A stretch of DNA of 64,000 bases from Actinomadura sp. DC4 (GTDB taxonomy: Bacteria; Actinomycetota; Actinomycetes; Streptosporangiales; Streptosporangiaceae). How positions within the stretch are numbered: the stretch's first letter is position 1; the number at the start of each line of letters is the position of its first letter. The DNA lies in contig NZ_JAUEQY010000009.1 in assembly GCF_030406325.1 (NCBI RefSeq), positions 269,974 to 333,973 on the forward strand. Reading direction: 5' to 3'. This document shows positions 1 through 7,845 of this stretch, in pieces. A program made the position numbers and the translations under genes. The notes beneath the pieces were generated by a model. The model was not told the DNA's origin and did no database searches. It saw only the letters and a program-made list of their open reading frames with translations.

Positions 1-423
1 GACTTCACGACGTGGAAGCATCTGTCCGGCATCCACCAGGAGATGTACGAGAATCGGCTGTTCGCGGCCGGCAGCTGGGGCGCCGACTTCCACCCCCGGC
101 TGGGGCCGCGCCCGGGCGAGATCACGATCGTCCCGCACAAGAACATCGACGTGATCGCCAACACCGACCTCGACGTCCAGCTACGTCAGCACGGCGTCGA
201 GTACGTCGCCATCGGAGGGATGATCGGCACCCTGTGCGTGGAGTCGACGGTGCGCAGTGCGATGGAGCGCGGCTACCACGTGACGACGTTCACGGACGCC
301 ACCGCCGGCATCGGCGGCGAGGCCGCTCACGAGGTGATGATTCAGCGCTACCGGCTGATCTCCCATGCCACCCTCGACGTCGACGATTTCCTCGCCGCGA
401 GTGGCGAGAGCGATCACCACTGA
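1..423 (+). CDS. Isochorismatase-family cysteine hydrolase (5' partial)
   Basis: Open from the first base of the window, so the N-terminus is missing; 140 residues remain. The family hydrolyses amides or vinyl ethers (isochorismate, nicotinamide, N-carbamoyl compounds) with an Asp-Lys-Cys triad. The segment GMIGTLCVESTVRSAMERGY carries the expected nucleophilic Cys in the family's conserved G-x5-C-V-x2-T-x-R pattern, followed by the usual strand VTTFTDATAG. The Asp and Lys of the triad would lie in the missing part. Its stop overlaps the 3' end of the convergent cyanase gene by 10 bases. The substrate cannot be assigned; an N-carbamoyl or nitrogen-release role next to cyanase is possible but only inferred. 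Confidence 0.85.
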   Translation, partial: DFTTWKHLSGIHQEMYENRLFAAGSWGADFHPRLGPRPGEITIVPHKNIDVIANTDLDVQLRQHGVEYVAIGGMIGTLCVESTVRSAMERGYHVTTFTDATAGIGGEAAHEVMIQRYRLISHATLDVDDFLAASGESDHH

Positions 424-857
424 TAGGGCAGGAACTTCCCGTCCAGCGTCACCACGACCCGGTCGCCGGCCGGATCGGGCACGCGCTTGACGTCGAGGCG
501 GAAGTTGACGGCGCTCATGATGCCGTCGCCGAACTCCTCGTGGATGAGTTCCTTGATCGTCGGCCCGTAGACCTGGAGTACCTCGTAGAACCGGTAGATC
601 GTCGGGTCCGCTGGCACCACGGTCTCCAGCGCCCCGCGGGTGGGCTGGAGCCGCAACGCCTGCTGAACATCGTCCTTGAGGTCGAGCAACGATGCCGCCG
701 CCTCGGCCTGCGCGGCGCTCATCGGATGCTCTCCCAGTAGCGCCGACACCGTCCACGCCGGAGGCCGCCCGACCGCCTCGGCGATCTGGTCCCACGTCAC
801 ACCCAGCCGCGCCTTGGCCGCGCGTACCGCCTCGGCCGCTTCCTTCTTGGTCATCAC
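414..857 (-). CDS. cynS: Cyanate hydratase (cyanase)
   Basis: Cyanase converts cyanate and bicarbonate to carbamate and CO2, and the carbamate decays to ammonia. The 147-residue length is close to the family norm (E. coli 156). An N-terminal helical domain (about residues 1-75) precedes the cyanase domain. The catalytic Arg, Glu and Ser are visible as R89, E92 and S115, with exactly the spacing of E. coli R96, E99 and S122, and GDGIMSAVNF surrounds the serine. A GTG at 857 is followed at once by ATG at 854; either could be the start. No cynT carbonic anhydrase or cynR is seen beside it. It probably serves cyanate detoxification and nitrogen recovery. Confidence 0.93.
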   Translation of the reverse strand: MMTKKEAAEAVRAAKARLGVTWDQIAEAVGRPPAWTVSALLGEHPMSAAQAEAAASLLDLKDDVQQALRLQPTRGALETVVPADPTIYRFYEVLQVYGPTIKELIHEEFGDGIMSAVNFRLDVKRVPDPAGDRVVVTLDGKFLPYQW

Positions 858-1052
858 AGTGGTCCTCCCAGGAACCGGGGATCCGGCACAGTTGAAACGC
901 TACGCCGCGAAGATTCCACCCGCGTTACACGGGGGACTCCGGGCCGAAGGCGTGGACGAGCGGATCACTGGTCGAACTCGACGAGTCAATGATCATCAAG
1001 TCGTCGACGTCGACCAACCGCAGGCAGGGCAATGTGCCTAGCATCACGACGC

Positions 1053-2441
1053 ATGGGCAACCTTGACGACATTCAGGCCTGGCTTGACGAGCGGCTTCCG
1101 CTGTTGATCGAGGAGTACGACGTCCCCGGCGCGGCGTGGGCCGTCGCACAGGGCGATCAGGTGGTCGACGGAGCGGCCGGGTTGCTCAGCAAGGCGACGG
1201 GGGTCGAGGCGACCGCGGATTCGGTCTTCCAGATCGGGTCGATCACCAAGCTCTGGACCAGCACGCTGGTCATGCAACTGGCCGATGAGGGCAAGGTCGA
1301 CCTCGACCGGCCGGTGCGCACGTATCTGACGGAGTTCCGCATCGCCGACGACGAGGCGGCCGGGCAGATCACCGTACGGCAGCTGCTCACCCACACCGCC
1401 GGGTTCGAGGGGGACATCTTCACCGACACCGGGGTGGGCGACGACTGTCTGGAGAAGTACGTCGCGACCCTGCACGACGTGCCGCAGCTGTTCCCGCCCG
1501 GCGAGCAGTTCTCCTACAACAACGCCGGCTACTGCGTGCTCGGCCGGCTCGTCGAGGTGCTGCGCGGGCAGCCGTACGACGTGTGCCTGCGCGAGCACCT
1601 CATCGCGCCACTGGGGCTCACCCACACCGCCACCGGGCCGTACGAGGCGATCATGTTCCGCGCCGCGATGGGCCACATCGAGATGGAGCCGGGCACCGGT
1701 TACGTGCCGGCGCCGATGTGGGCCATGGCGCGCTCGAACGCCCCGGCCGGCTCGATGCTCGCGATGCGGCCGCGGGACCTGGTCGCCTTCGCGCGTACGC
1801 ACCTGGAGGACGGCCGGGCGGCCGACGGCACGCGCGTGCTGGCCGAGGGGACCGCGGCCCGGATGCACGAGCGGGAGGTCGACCTGCCCGACCTCGGTCT
1901 CATGGGGACGTCGTGGGGCCTCGGTTTCGAACGGTTCGACACGCCGGCCGGCGCCATCATCGGCCACGACGGCAGCACCATCGGGCAGGGTGCCTTCCTG
2001 CGGATGATCCCCGAGGCCGGGCTGGCCGTCGCGCTCCTGACCAACGGCGGTGACACCGTCTCGCTCTACCGCGATGTCGTGGGCCACGTCCTCGACGAGC
2101 TCAGCGGCGTCGGTCTTCCCGGCCTCCCCGTCCCGCCCGCGGAGCCCCGGCGGATCGACGCCGAGCGGTACGTCGGCACGTATTCGGCTCAGGTCTTCGA
2201 CCTCACCGTCAGCCAGGACGACGAGAGACGGATCTGGATCGAGCAGACCCCCAAGGGCCTGTTCGTAGAGCTGGGCGGGAAGGTCGAGCGGACCGAACTC
2301 GTCCACTACCGCGACGACATGCTGATCCCGGTCCAGGCCGACCGCGGCATGCACATGCCGCACGCGTTCTTGGGCGACGACGGCACCGGCCACGCGCTGT
2401 ACCTGCACCTCGGCCGCGCGGTCCGCCGCGCCGGCGCCTGA
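1053..2441 (+). CDS. Serine hydrolase, class C beta-lactamase / penicillin-binding fold
   Basis: 462 residues from ATG 1053; a GTG-like start at 1032 would add seven unconserved residues. The fold's three motifs are present: S63-I-T-K66 (nucleophile and base), Y155-N-N157 and H305-D-G307. The C-terminal 120 residues form the lipocalin-like beta domain found in DD-peptidase and esterase members. No signal peptide is seen, which suggests a cytoplasmic hydrolase (D-aminopeptidase, DD-peptidase or esterase type) rather than a secreted beta-lactamase. It heads the co-directional run that includes the oligopeptide importer, and it resembles closely the C-terminal half of the fusion at 7846-11139, including the shared stretch TGVGDDCLEKYV / TGRGDDCLEKYV after the LLTHT motif. 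A role in cutting imported D-residue peptides is inferred. Confidence 0.88.
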   Translation: MGNLDDIQAWLDERLPLLIEEYDVPGAAWAVAQGDQVVDGAAGLLSKATGVEATADSVFQIGSITKLWTSTLVMQLADEGKVDLDRPVRTYLTEFRIADDEAAGQITVRQLLTHTAGFEGDIFTDTGVGDDCLEKYVATLHDVPQLFPPGEQFSYNNAGYCVLGRLVEVLRGQPYDVCLREHLIAPLGLTHTATGPYEAIMFRAAMGHIEMEPGTGYVPAPMWAMARSNAPAGSMLAMRPRDLVAFARTHLEDGRAADGTRVLAEGTAARMHEREVDLPDLGLMGTSWGLGFERFDTPAGAIIGHDGSTIGQGAFLRMIPEAGLAVALLTNGGDTVSLYRDVVGHVLDELSGVGLPGLPVPPAEPRRIDAERYVGTYSAQVFDLTVSQDDERRIWIEQTPKGLFVELGGKVERTELVHYRDDMLIPVQADRGMHMPHAFLGDDGTGHALYLHLGRAVRRAGA

Positions 2442-2483
2442 CCCCGAACCCCCGCCACGAGAACGTACGGAAACGGAACAGCC

Positions 2484-4079
2484 ATGAAGCTGACCTCTGT
2501 GGGCATCAACGGCCTCTGCCTCGCCCTGGCCGCAGCCGCGCTCGCCGGCTGCGGGGGCGCCTCGCATCGCGGAGGAAAGGGCGAGGTCGTCGAAGGCGGC
2601 ACCTTCACCCTCGGGCTCTCCTCCGACCCGGGCGGCCTGGACCCGCAGATGGGCGCGGGCACCTCCCTGTTCACCGTCACCCAGTTCGCCTACGACCCGC
2701 TGGTCAGCGTCGACGGCCGGACCGGCGCCATCCAGTCGGCGCTGGCCAAGAGCTGGCAGGCGAAGGGCAAGTCGGTCACGCTGACACTGGCCGACGGCAT
2801 CACCTGTTCCGACGGCACGCGCCTCACCGCCTCCGACGTGGCGGACAACCTCAACTTCGTCGCCGACCCGAAGAACAAGAGCCCCTTCCTGGGGACCTTC
2901 CTCCCGGCGGGCGCCACGGCGAAGGGCGACGACGCCACGCGGGTCGTGACGCTCACGCTGGCCGGGCCGGCCCCGTTCGTCCTCAACGGACTGGCCTCGT
3001 TGCCGATCGTCTGTCCCAAAGGCATGGCCGGACGGTCCTCGCTGAAGACGGCGACGGCCGGCACCGGGCCGTACAAGCTGATCGAGGCCGCGCCGGGCGA
3101 CCACTACACGTACGCGATCCGCGACGGTTACACGTGGGGTCCGAACGGTGCGACGACGGCGACCAAGGGTCTGCCGAAGACCGTCGTGGTCAAGGTGGTC
3201 GAGAACGAGACGACGGCGGCGAACCTCCTGCTGTCGAGCGGGCTGAACGCCGCGCAGATCGCCGGGCCCGACGTTGACCGGCTGGAGAAGGCGGGCCTGT
3301 ACGCCACCAAGACCCCGGCTCTGGTGGGGGAGCAGTGGTACAACCACCACGCCGGCCGCGTCACCGACGACCCCAAGGTACGGATGGCGCTGACCCGGGC
3401 GCTCGACCTCGGCCAGCTGCAGAAGGTGCTCACATCGGGCCGCGGCGCCGCGGCGACCACGCTGGCCACGAACGCGCCGACCGCCTGTCCCGGCGACTCG
3501 GTCTCCCACGCTCTGCCGGCCCGTGACCCGCAGGCGGCGGGCGCCCTGCTCGACCAGGCGGGCTGGGTCAAGGGGAGCGACGGCAGGCGTACGAAGGGCG
3601 GCAAGCCCCTGGCGCTGACCTTCCTGTACCAGAACAACAACGGCAGCGGCGGCGACGCGGCGGCCGAACTGGCGGTCAAGCAGTGGAAGGCGATCGGGGT
3701 GGCGGCCACCGGGCACAGCCAGAGCGAGACGACGCTGACCGGCACGATCTTCGGCGGTGGGAACTGGGACGTCGTCTGGGTCTCGCTCAACGTCAACACC
3801 CCGGACCAGCTCGTGCCGTTCCTCTCCGGGCCGGCGGCGCCGCACGGGAACAACTTCGCCGCGATCTCCGACCCGGACTATGACAAGGCGGTGAAGTCGG
3901 CGACGGCGATCCAGGGCGTGGCCGGGTGCCGCGCCTGGCTCGCCGCGGAGTCCGGCCTGATCACCAAGGCGGACATCGTGCCGTTCGCCGGCAACGTCGT
4001 GCACACGTTCGGCAAGGGCGCGGAGTTCCAGACGCCCGGCCAGCTCGTCCCGACCAGCATCCGCATGCTGGCGAAGTAG
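2484..4079 (+). CDS. Oligopeptide ABC transporter substrate-binding lipoprotein (family 5)
   Basis: 531 residues. A signal peptide ends in the lipobox LAGC, with Cys23 the predicted lipidated residue, so the mature protein is anchored outside the membrane. The family 5 (DppA/OppA/NikA) fold is supported by the N-terminal GGTFTLGLSSDPGGLDPQ segment and the later KVRMALTRALDL block. It captures peptides or peptide-like ligands and passes them to the permeases encoded just downstream (4098, 5097). The gap of 18 bases to the permease gene suggests one transcript. The specificity is not readable from sequence; the context of peptidases and a racemase suggests peptides, possibly with D-residues. 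Confidence 0.93.
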   Translation: MKLTSVGINGLCLALAAAALAGCGGASHRGGKGEVVEGGTFTLGLSSDPGGLDPQMGAGTSLFTVTQFAYDPLVSVDGRTGAIQSALAKSWQAKGKSVTLTLADGITCSDGTRLTASDVADNLNFVADPKNKSPFLGTFLPAGATAKGDDATRVVTLTLAGPAPFVLNGLASLPIVCPKGMAGRSSLKTATAGTGPYKLIEAAPGDHYTYAIRDGYTWGPNGATTATKGLPKTVVVKVVENETTAANLLLSSGLNAAQIAGPDVDRLEKAGLYATKTPALVGEQWYNHHAGRVTDDPKVRMALTRALDLGQLQKVLTSGRGAAATTLATNAPTACPGDSVSHALPARDPQAAGALLDQAGWVKGSDGRRTKGGKPLALTFLYQNNNGSGGDAAAELAVKQWKAIGVAATGHSQSETTLTGTIFGGGNWDVVWVSLNVNTPDQLVPFLSGPAAPHGNNFAAISDPDYDKAVKSATAIQGVAGCRAWLAAESGLITKADIVPFAGNVVHTFGKGAEFQTPGQLVPTSIRMLAK

Positions 4080-4097
4080 CGAAGGGCGGCGGCGGAC

Positions 4098-5093
4098 ATG
4101 TCAGTGGCGTTGACCGCTCCGAGCCCGGCGCGACCGCGCGTATGGGCCCTCCCATGGGTACGGTTCGGTGGCCGGCGCCTGGGACGGCTGCTGGTCTCGC
4201 TGTGGGTCCTGGTCACGGCGTCCTTCGCGATGATCCACCTGATCCCGGGCGACCCGGTACGGGCGGCGCTCGGCCCCACCGCGCCGGCGGACCTCATCGA
4301 GGCTCGCCGGCGTGCCCTGGGCCTGGACGACCCGCTCCTCATCCAGTACCTCCACTACCTGAAGGGGCTGGTCACCGGGGATCTCGGCACGTCGCTCTCC
4401 TCGCAGCTGCCGGTCTCCGGGGTGATCTCCCAGCGGCTGCCGGCCACGCTCCTCCTGGCCGTGTTCGCGTTCCTGGCGGCCGTGGTCGTGGCGATCCCGC
4501 TGGGCGTCGTCACGGGCGTGCTGACCCGGCGGGGTCACGGCCGCCGTACCGAGCTCGCCTTCACCACGACCAGCGTCATCGTGGCGACCATCCCGGACTT
4601 CCTGATCGGCGTCGCGCTGGTCTACGTCTTCGGCATCCGGCTCGGGTGGCTGCCCGTCGCCGGTGACGACACGCCGGCGGCGTACGTGCTGCCGGTGTTC
4701 TCCCTGGCGATCGGGCCGGCGGCGATCCTGTCCCGCATCGTCCGCGTCGAGATGGTCGGCGTGCTCGAGGCGGACTTCGTCCGTACGGCCCGGGCGAAAC
4801 GCCTGCCGGCCCGGACGATCTACCTCGGCCACGCCCTGCCCAACGCCGTCACCGCCGCGCTGACGGTGGGCGGGCTGCTGCTGAGCGCCCTGGTCGCCGG
4901 CACCGTGCTGGTCGAGAACGTCTTCGCCTGGCCGGGCCTCGGCAGCACGATCGTGCGGTCCATCCTCACCAAGGACTACCCGGTGGTGCAGGCGATCGTC
5001 CTCGTGTACGGCGTCGGCGTGCTCATCACCAACCTGGTCGTCGACGTGGCCCTCGCCCTGCTCGACCCCCGCTCGAAGATCCGGGAGGACTGA
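4098..5093 (+). CDS. Peptide ABC transporter permease, DppB/OppB type
   Basis: 331 residues with about six hydrophobic segments, the N-terminal MIHLIPGDPV motif typical of DppB-type permeases, and a cytoplasmic EAA loop around EADFVRTARAKRLPARTIYL that docks on the ATPase. It forms the inner-membrane channel with the permease half of the next gene. It starts 18 bases after the binding-protein gene and ends 3 bases before the next start, so translation is probably coupled. Confidence 0.93.
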   Translation: MSVALTAPSPARPRVWALPWVRFGGRRLGRLLVSLWVLVTASFAMIHLIPGDPVRAALGPTAPADLIEARRRALGLDDPLLIQYLHYLKGLVTGDLGTSLSSQLPVSGVISQRLPATLLLAVFAFLAAVVVAIPLGVVTGVLTRRGHGRRTELAFTTTSVIVATIPDFLIGVALVYVFGIRLGWLPVAGDDTPAAYVLPVFSLAIGPAAILSRIVRVEMVGVLEADFVRTARAKRLPARTIYLGHALPNAVTAALTVGGLLLSALVAGTVLVENVFAWPGLGSTIVRSILTKDYPVVQAIVLVYGVGVLITNLVVDVALALLDPRSKIRED

Positions 5094-5096
5094 CGG

Positions 5097-7037
5097 ATGC
5101 AGCGACGCTGGAGGCGGGTCGTCCGTACGCCGCTGGGGCTCACGGCGACGGTGTTCGTGGCGGTGGTCGTCGCCCTGGCCGTCCTGGGACCGGTGCTGTG
5201 GGGATCCGGCGCCGGCGCCGTCGACACCGACGACATCATGGCCCGGCCGTCCGCCGGGCACTGGGCGGGGACCGACAGCCTCGGCCGGGACATCCTCCTG
5301 CGGGTCCTCGTCGCGTCCCGGCTGTCGATCGCCCTCGCCCTGCTCGCCATCGCGATCGCGGTGCTCGCCGGGCTGCTGCTCGGGTCGGCGCCGTTCGTGC
5401 TCGGACGCCGGTCCGGCCGGCTGGCGTCGGCCGTGGTGAACATCGCCGTCGCGTTCCCCGGGTTGCTGCTGGCGTTGTTCTTCGCGGTCGTGTTCGGCGT
5501 CGGCGCCACCGGCGCGGTCCTGGCCATCGGGCTCGCGGGCGCCCCGGCGTTCGCGCGCCTCACCCAGACGCTCGTCGCCGGGGTTGCGGCGCGGGACTAC
5601 GTCGCGGCCGCCCGGACCATGGGCGTCGGCCGGCTCCGGATCCTCCTCCGCCACGTGCTGCCCAACATCGCCGAGCCGCTGGTCGTCAACGCCACCATCG
5701 GGGCCGGCAACGCACTGCTGTCCTTTGCCGGGCTGTCGTTCCTCGGTCTCGGCGTCCAGTCTCCCTCCTACGACTGGGGCCGGCTGCTCTACGACGGCAT
5801 CGGCGCCATCTACGAGAACGCGGCCGCGGCGCTCGCCCCGGGCGCGGCGGTGCTGCTGGCCGGGCTGGCGTTCAACCTCTTCGGCGAGTCGGTCGCCAAG
5901 GGGCTCGGCATCCCCGTCGGCATCGGCCTGCGCGCGGTGGTGACCACGCGCGCCGAGCCCGAACCCGAGCCCGCGGACCACGGCGATGAGCCCGGAGGCC
6001 GGTCGTCCGACGTGGTGCTCGACGTCCGCGACCTCGAGGTGACCGTTCCCGGCCCGTCGGGTGCGGTACGCCCGGTCCGCGGGGTGTCCTTCGACGTACG
6101 CCGCGGCGAGGCGGTCGGCATCGTCGGGGAGTCGGGCTCCGGCAAGTCCATGACCGCCCTGGCGGTCACCCGGCTGCTCGCCGACGACGGCCGCGTCGAC
6201 GCCTCCCGCCTGGAGTTCCTCGGGAACGACCTGCTGGCGGCGGACACCCCGGTCCGGCGCCGGATGCTGGGCACCTCGCTGGCGATGGTCTTCCAGGACC
6301 CGATGACCGCGTTCAACCCCACTCGCCGGATCGGCGCCCAGCTGGCGGAGGTGGCAACGCACCACCAGGGCATGAGCCGCCGGGAGGCGGTGGCCCGCGC
6401 GGTCGACCGGCTGACCTCGGTACGGATCCCGGACGCGGACAGGCGCGTGCGTCAGTACCCCCACGAGTTCTCCGGCGGGATGCGCCAGCGGGCGATGATC
6501 GGGATGGGACTGATGGGCACCCCGGCCCTGATCGTGGCGGACGAGCCGACCACCGCCCTCGATGTCACCGTGCAGCAGCAGGTGCTGGACCTGCTCGCCG
6601 CGATCCGCGCGGCCGACGACGTCGCGCTGGTCCTGATCAGCCACGACGTCACGGTGGTCGGCGAGGTCTGCGACCGGACCCTGGTGATGTACGCCGGCCG
6701 GATCGTCGAGGACCTGCCGGCCGCCGACCTGGCCACGGCCGCCCGGCACCCCTACACCCGCGCGCTGGTCGACGCGGTGCCCGACATGACCACTGACGTG
6801 GCCAGGCCGCTCGCGACGATCCCGGGCCGCCCGGTCGACCCGGGCGACGTGCCACCCGGCTGTGCCTACGCCGCCCGGTGCCCGCTCGCCGACGCCCGCT
6901 GCCGGGCCGAGGACCCGCCGCTGGTGGCCGGCCCCGGCGACTCGCCGCGCCATCGGGTGGCGTGCTGGCACGCGGGCGAGCCGTTGCCGGACGAACCGGC
7001 CGATCTGGACACCGACGAACTGGTGGAGTCGCCATGA
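5097..7037 (+). CDS. Peptide ABC transporter permease-ATPase fusion (DppC-DppD)
   Basis: 646 residues joining two proteins that are usually separate. Residues 1-285 are a DppC-type permease with an EAA loop (AARDYVAAARTMGVGRLRIL). After a short acidic linker rich in E-P repeats, residues about 303-625 are a DppD-type ATPase with Walker A GESGSGKS, signature FSGGMRQR, Walker B LIVADEPTTALD and the Cys-containing oligopeptide-transporter tail (CAYAARCPLADARC). The fusion fixes one permease half to one ATPase half at 1:1. The start is the ATG three bases after the previous stop. It overlaps the next gene by ATGA. Fusions of this type occur in actinomycetes. Confidence 0.93.
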   Translation: MQRRWRRVVRTPLGLTATVFVAVVVALAVLGPVLWGSGAGAVDTDDIMARPSAGHWAGTDSLGRDILLRVLVASRLSIALALLAIAIAVLAGLLLGSAPFVLGRRSGRLASAVVNIAVAFPGLLLALFFAVVFGVGATGAVLAIGLAGAPAFARLTQTLVAGVAARDYVAAARTMGVGRLRILLRHVLPNIAEPLVVNATIGAGNALLSFAGLSFLGLGVQSPSYDWGRLLYDGIGAIYENAAAALAPGAAVLLAGLAFNLFGESVAKGLGIPVGIGLRAVVTTRAEPEPEPADHGDEPGGRSSDVVLDVRDLEVTVPGPSGAVRPVRGVSFDVRRGEAVGIVGESGSGKSMTALAVTRLLADDGRVDASRLEFLGNDLLAADTPVRRRMLGTSLAMVFQDPMTAFNPTRRIGAQLAEVATHHQGMSRREAVARAVDRLTSVRIPDADRRVRQYPHEFSGGMRQRAMIGMGLMGTPALIVADEPTTALDVTVQQQVLDLLAAIRAADDVALVLISHDVTVVGEVCDRTLVMYAGRIVEDLPAADLATAARHPYTRALVDAVPDMTTDVARPLATIPGRPVDPGDVPPGCAYAARCPLADARCRAEDPPLVAGPGDSPRHRVACWHAGEPLPDEPADLDTDELVESP

Positions 7038-7780
7038 GCGAGCTGCGCTTCGACGACGTCACGGTCCGGTACGGCCGGACGACCGCCGTCGACGGGGTCA
7101 GCCTGACGGTGCCGGAGGGCGCCGTGGTCGGGCTCGTCGGCGAGTCCGGCTCAGGCAAGTCCACGCTGGCCCGGGCCGCCGTCGGCCTGGCCCCGCTCGC
7201 CGGCGGCCGGATCACCCTCGGCGGGGCGCCGGTGCCGACTCGGGGCCGGTCCCGTCCGCTGCAGATCGTCTTCCAGGATCCCTACTCCTCGCTCGACCCG
7301 CGGATGACGGCCGGTGAGAGTGTGGCCGAGGCGATGGCGCCGGGCGGCTCACGCGCCGACCGGCGGGCCGAGGTCGCGCGGCTGCTCGAGCTGGTCCACC
7401 TGGACCCGGCCTGCGCCGGCGTCGTACCGTCGCGGCTGTCCGGCGGCCAGCGGCAGCGGGTCGCGCTGGCGCGGGCCCTCGCGGCGCGCCCGCGCGTGAT
7501 CATCGCCGACGAGATCACCTCCGCCCTGGACGTGTCGGTCCAGGGGGCGGTGCTCAACGTCGTCCGTGAGCTCCAGCGCGAGCTGGGCCTGGCGATGCTG
7601 TTCATCTCCCACAACCTCGCGGTGGTCCGCTACGTCGCCTCGCACGTCGCCGTCATGCGGCACGGCCGGATCGTCGAGCAGGGGCCGACGGCACACGTGC
7701 TCACCGAACCCGGTCACGACTACACCCGCGAACTGCTCGCCGCCGTACCCGGGCGAACGACACGAAGGAGCAGGCCATGA
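7034..7780 (+). CDS. Peptide ABC transporter ATP-binding protein, DppF/OppF type
   Basis: 248 residues starting at the ATG of an ATGA overlap with the fusion gene. Walker A GESGSGKST, signature LSGGQRQRVALARAL and Walker B VIIADEITSALD are all present; the Walker B has Ile where most family members have Pro. It is shorter than typical DppF (about 320 residues) because the C-terminal oligopeptide-transporter extension is nearly absent. It completes the importer as the second ATPase. Confidence 0.92.
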   Translation: MSELRFDDVTVRYGRTTAVDGVSLTVPEGAVVGLVGESGSGKSTLARAAVGLAPLAGGRITLGGAPVPTRGRSRPLQIVFQDPYSSLDPRMTAGESVAEAMAPGGSRADRRAEVARLLELVHLDPACAGVVPSRLSGGQRQRVALARALAARPRVIIADEITSALDVSVQGAVLNVVRELQRELGLAMLFISHNLAVVRYVASHVAVMRHGRIVEQGPTAHVLTEPGHDYTRELLAAVPGRTTRRSRP

Positions 7781-7845
7781 ACGAGCGGAGCGAGTGCATC
7801 AATGAACACGGCGCCCCTGGTCACTCCTCCGACGAAGGAGGACTG

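Noticed and set aside
1044..4004. Long minus-strand open frame (986 codons)
   Set aside because: Antisense shadow of the serine hydrolase and binding-protein genes; composition is Arg/Gly/Val repeats with no domain.
4101..6971. Long minus-strand open frame (956 codons)
   Set aside because: Antisense shadow of the ABC permease and fusion genes, which have clear motifs on the plus strand.
7777..7845. In-frame upstream extension of the S9 fusion gene
   Set aside because: It reads MNERSECINEHGAPG, resembling a common actinomycete intergenic repeat (GAACGAGCGGAGCGAG), and the ATG at 7846 has the proper ribosome site.
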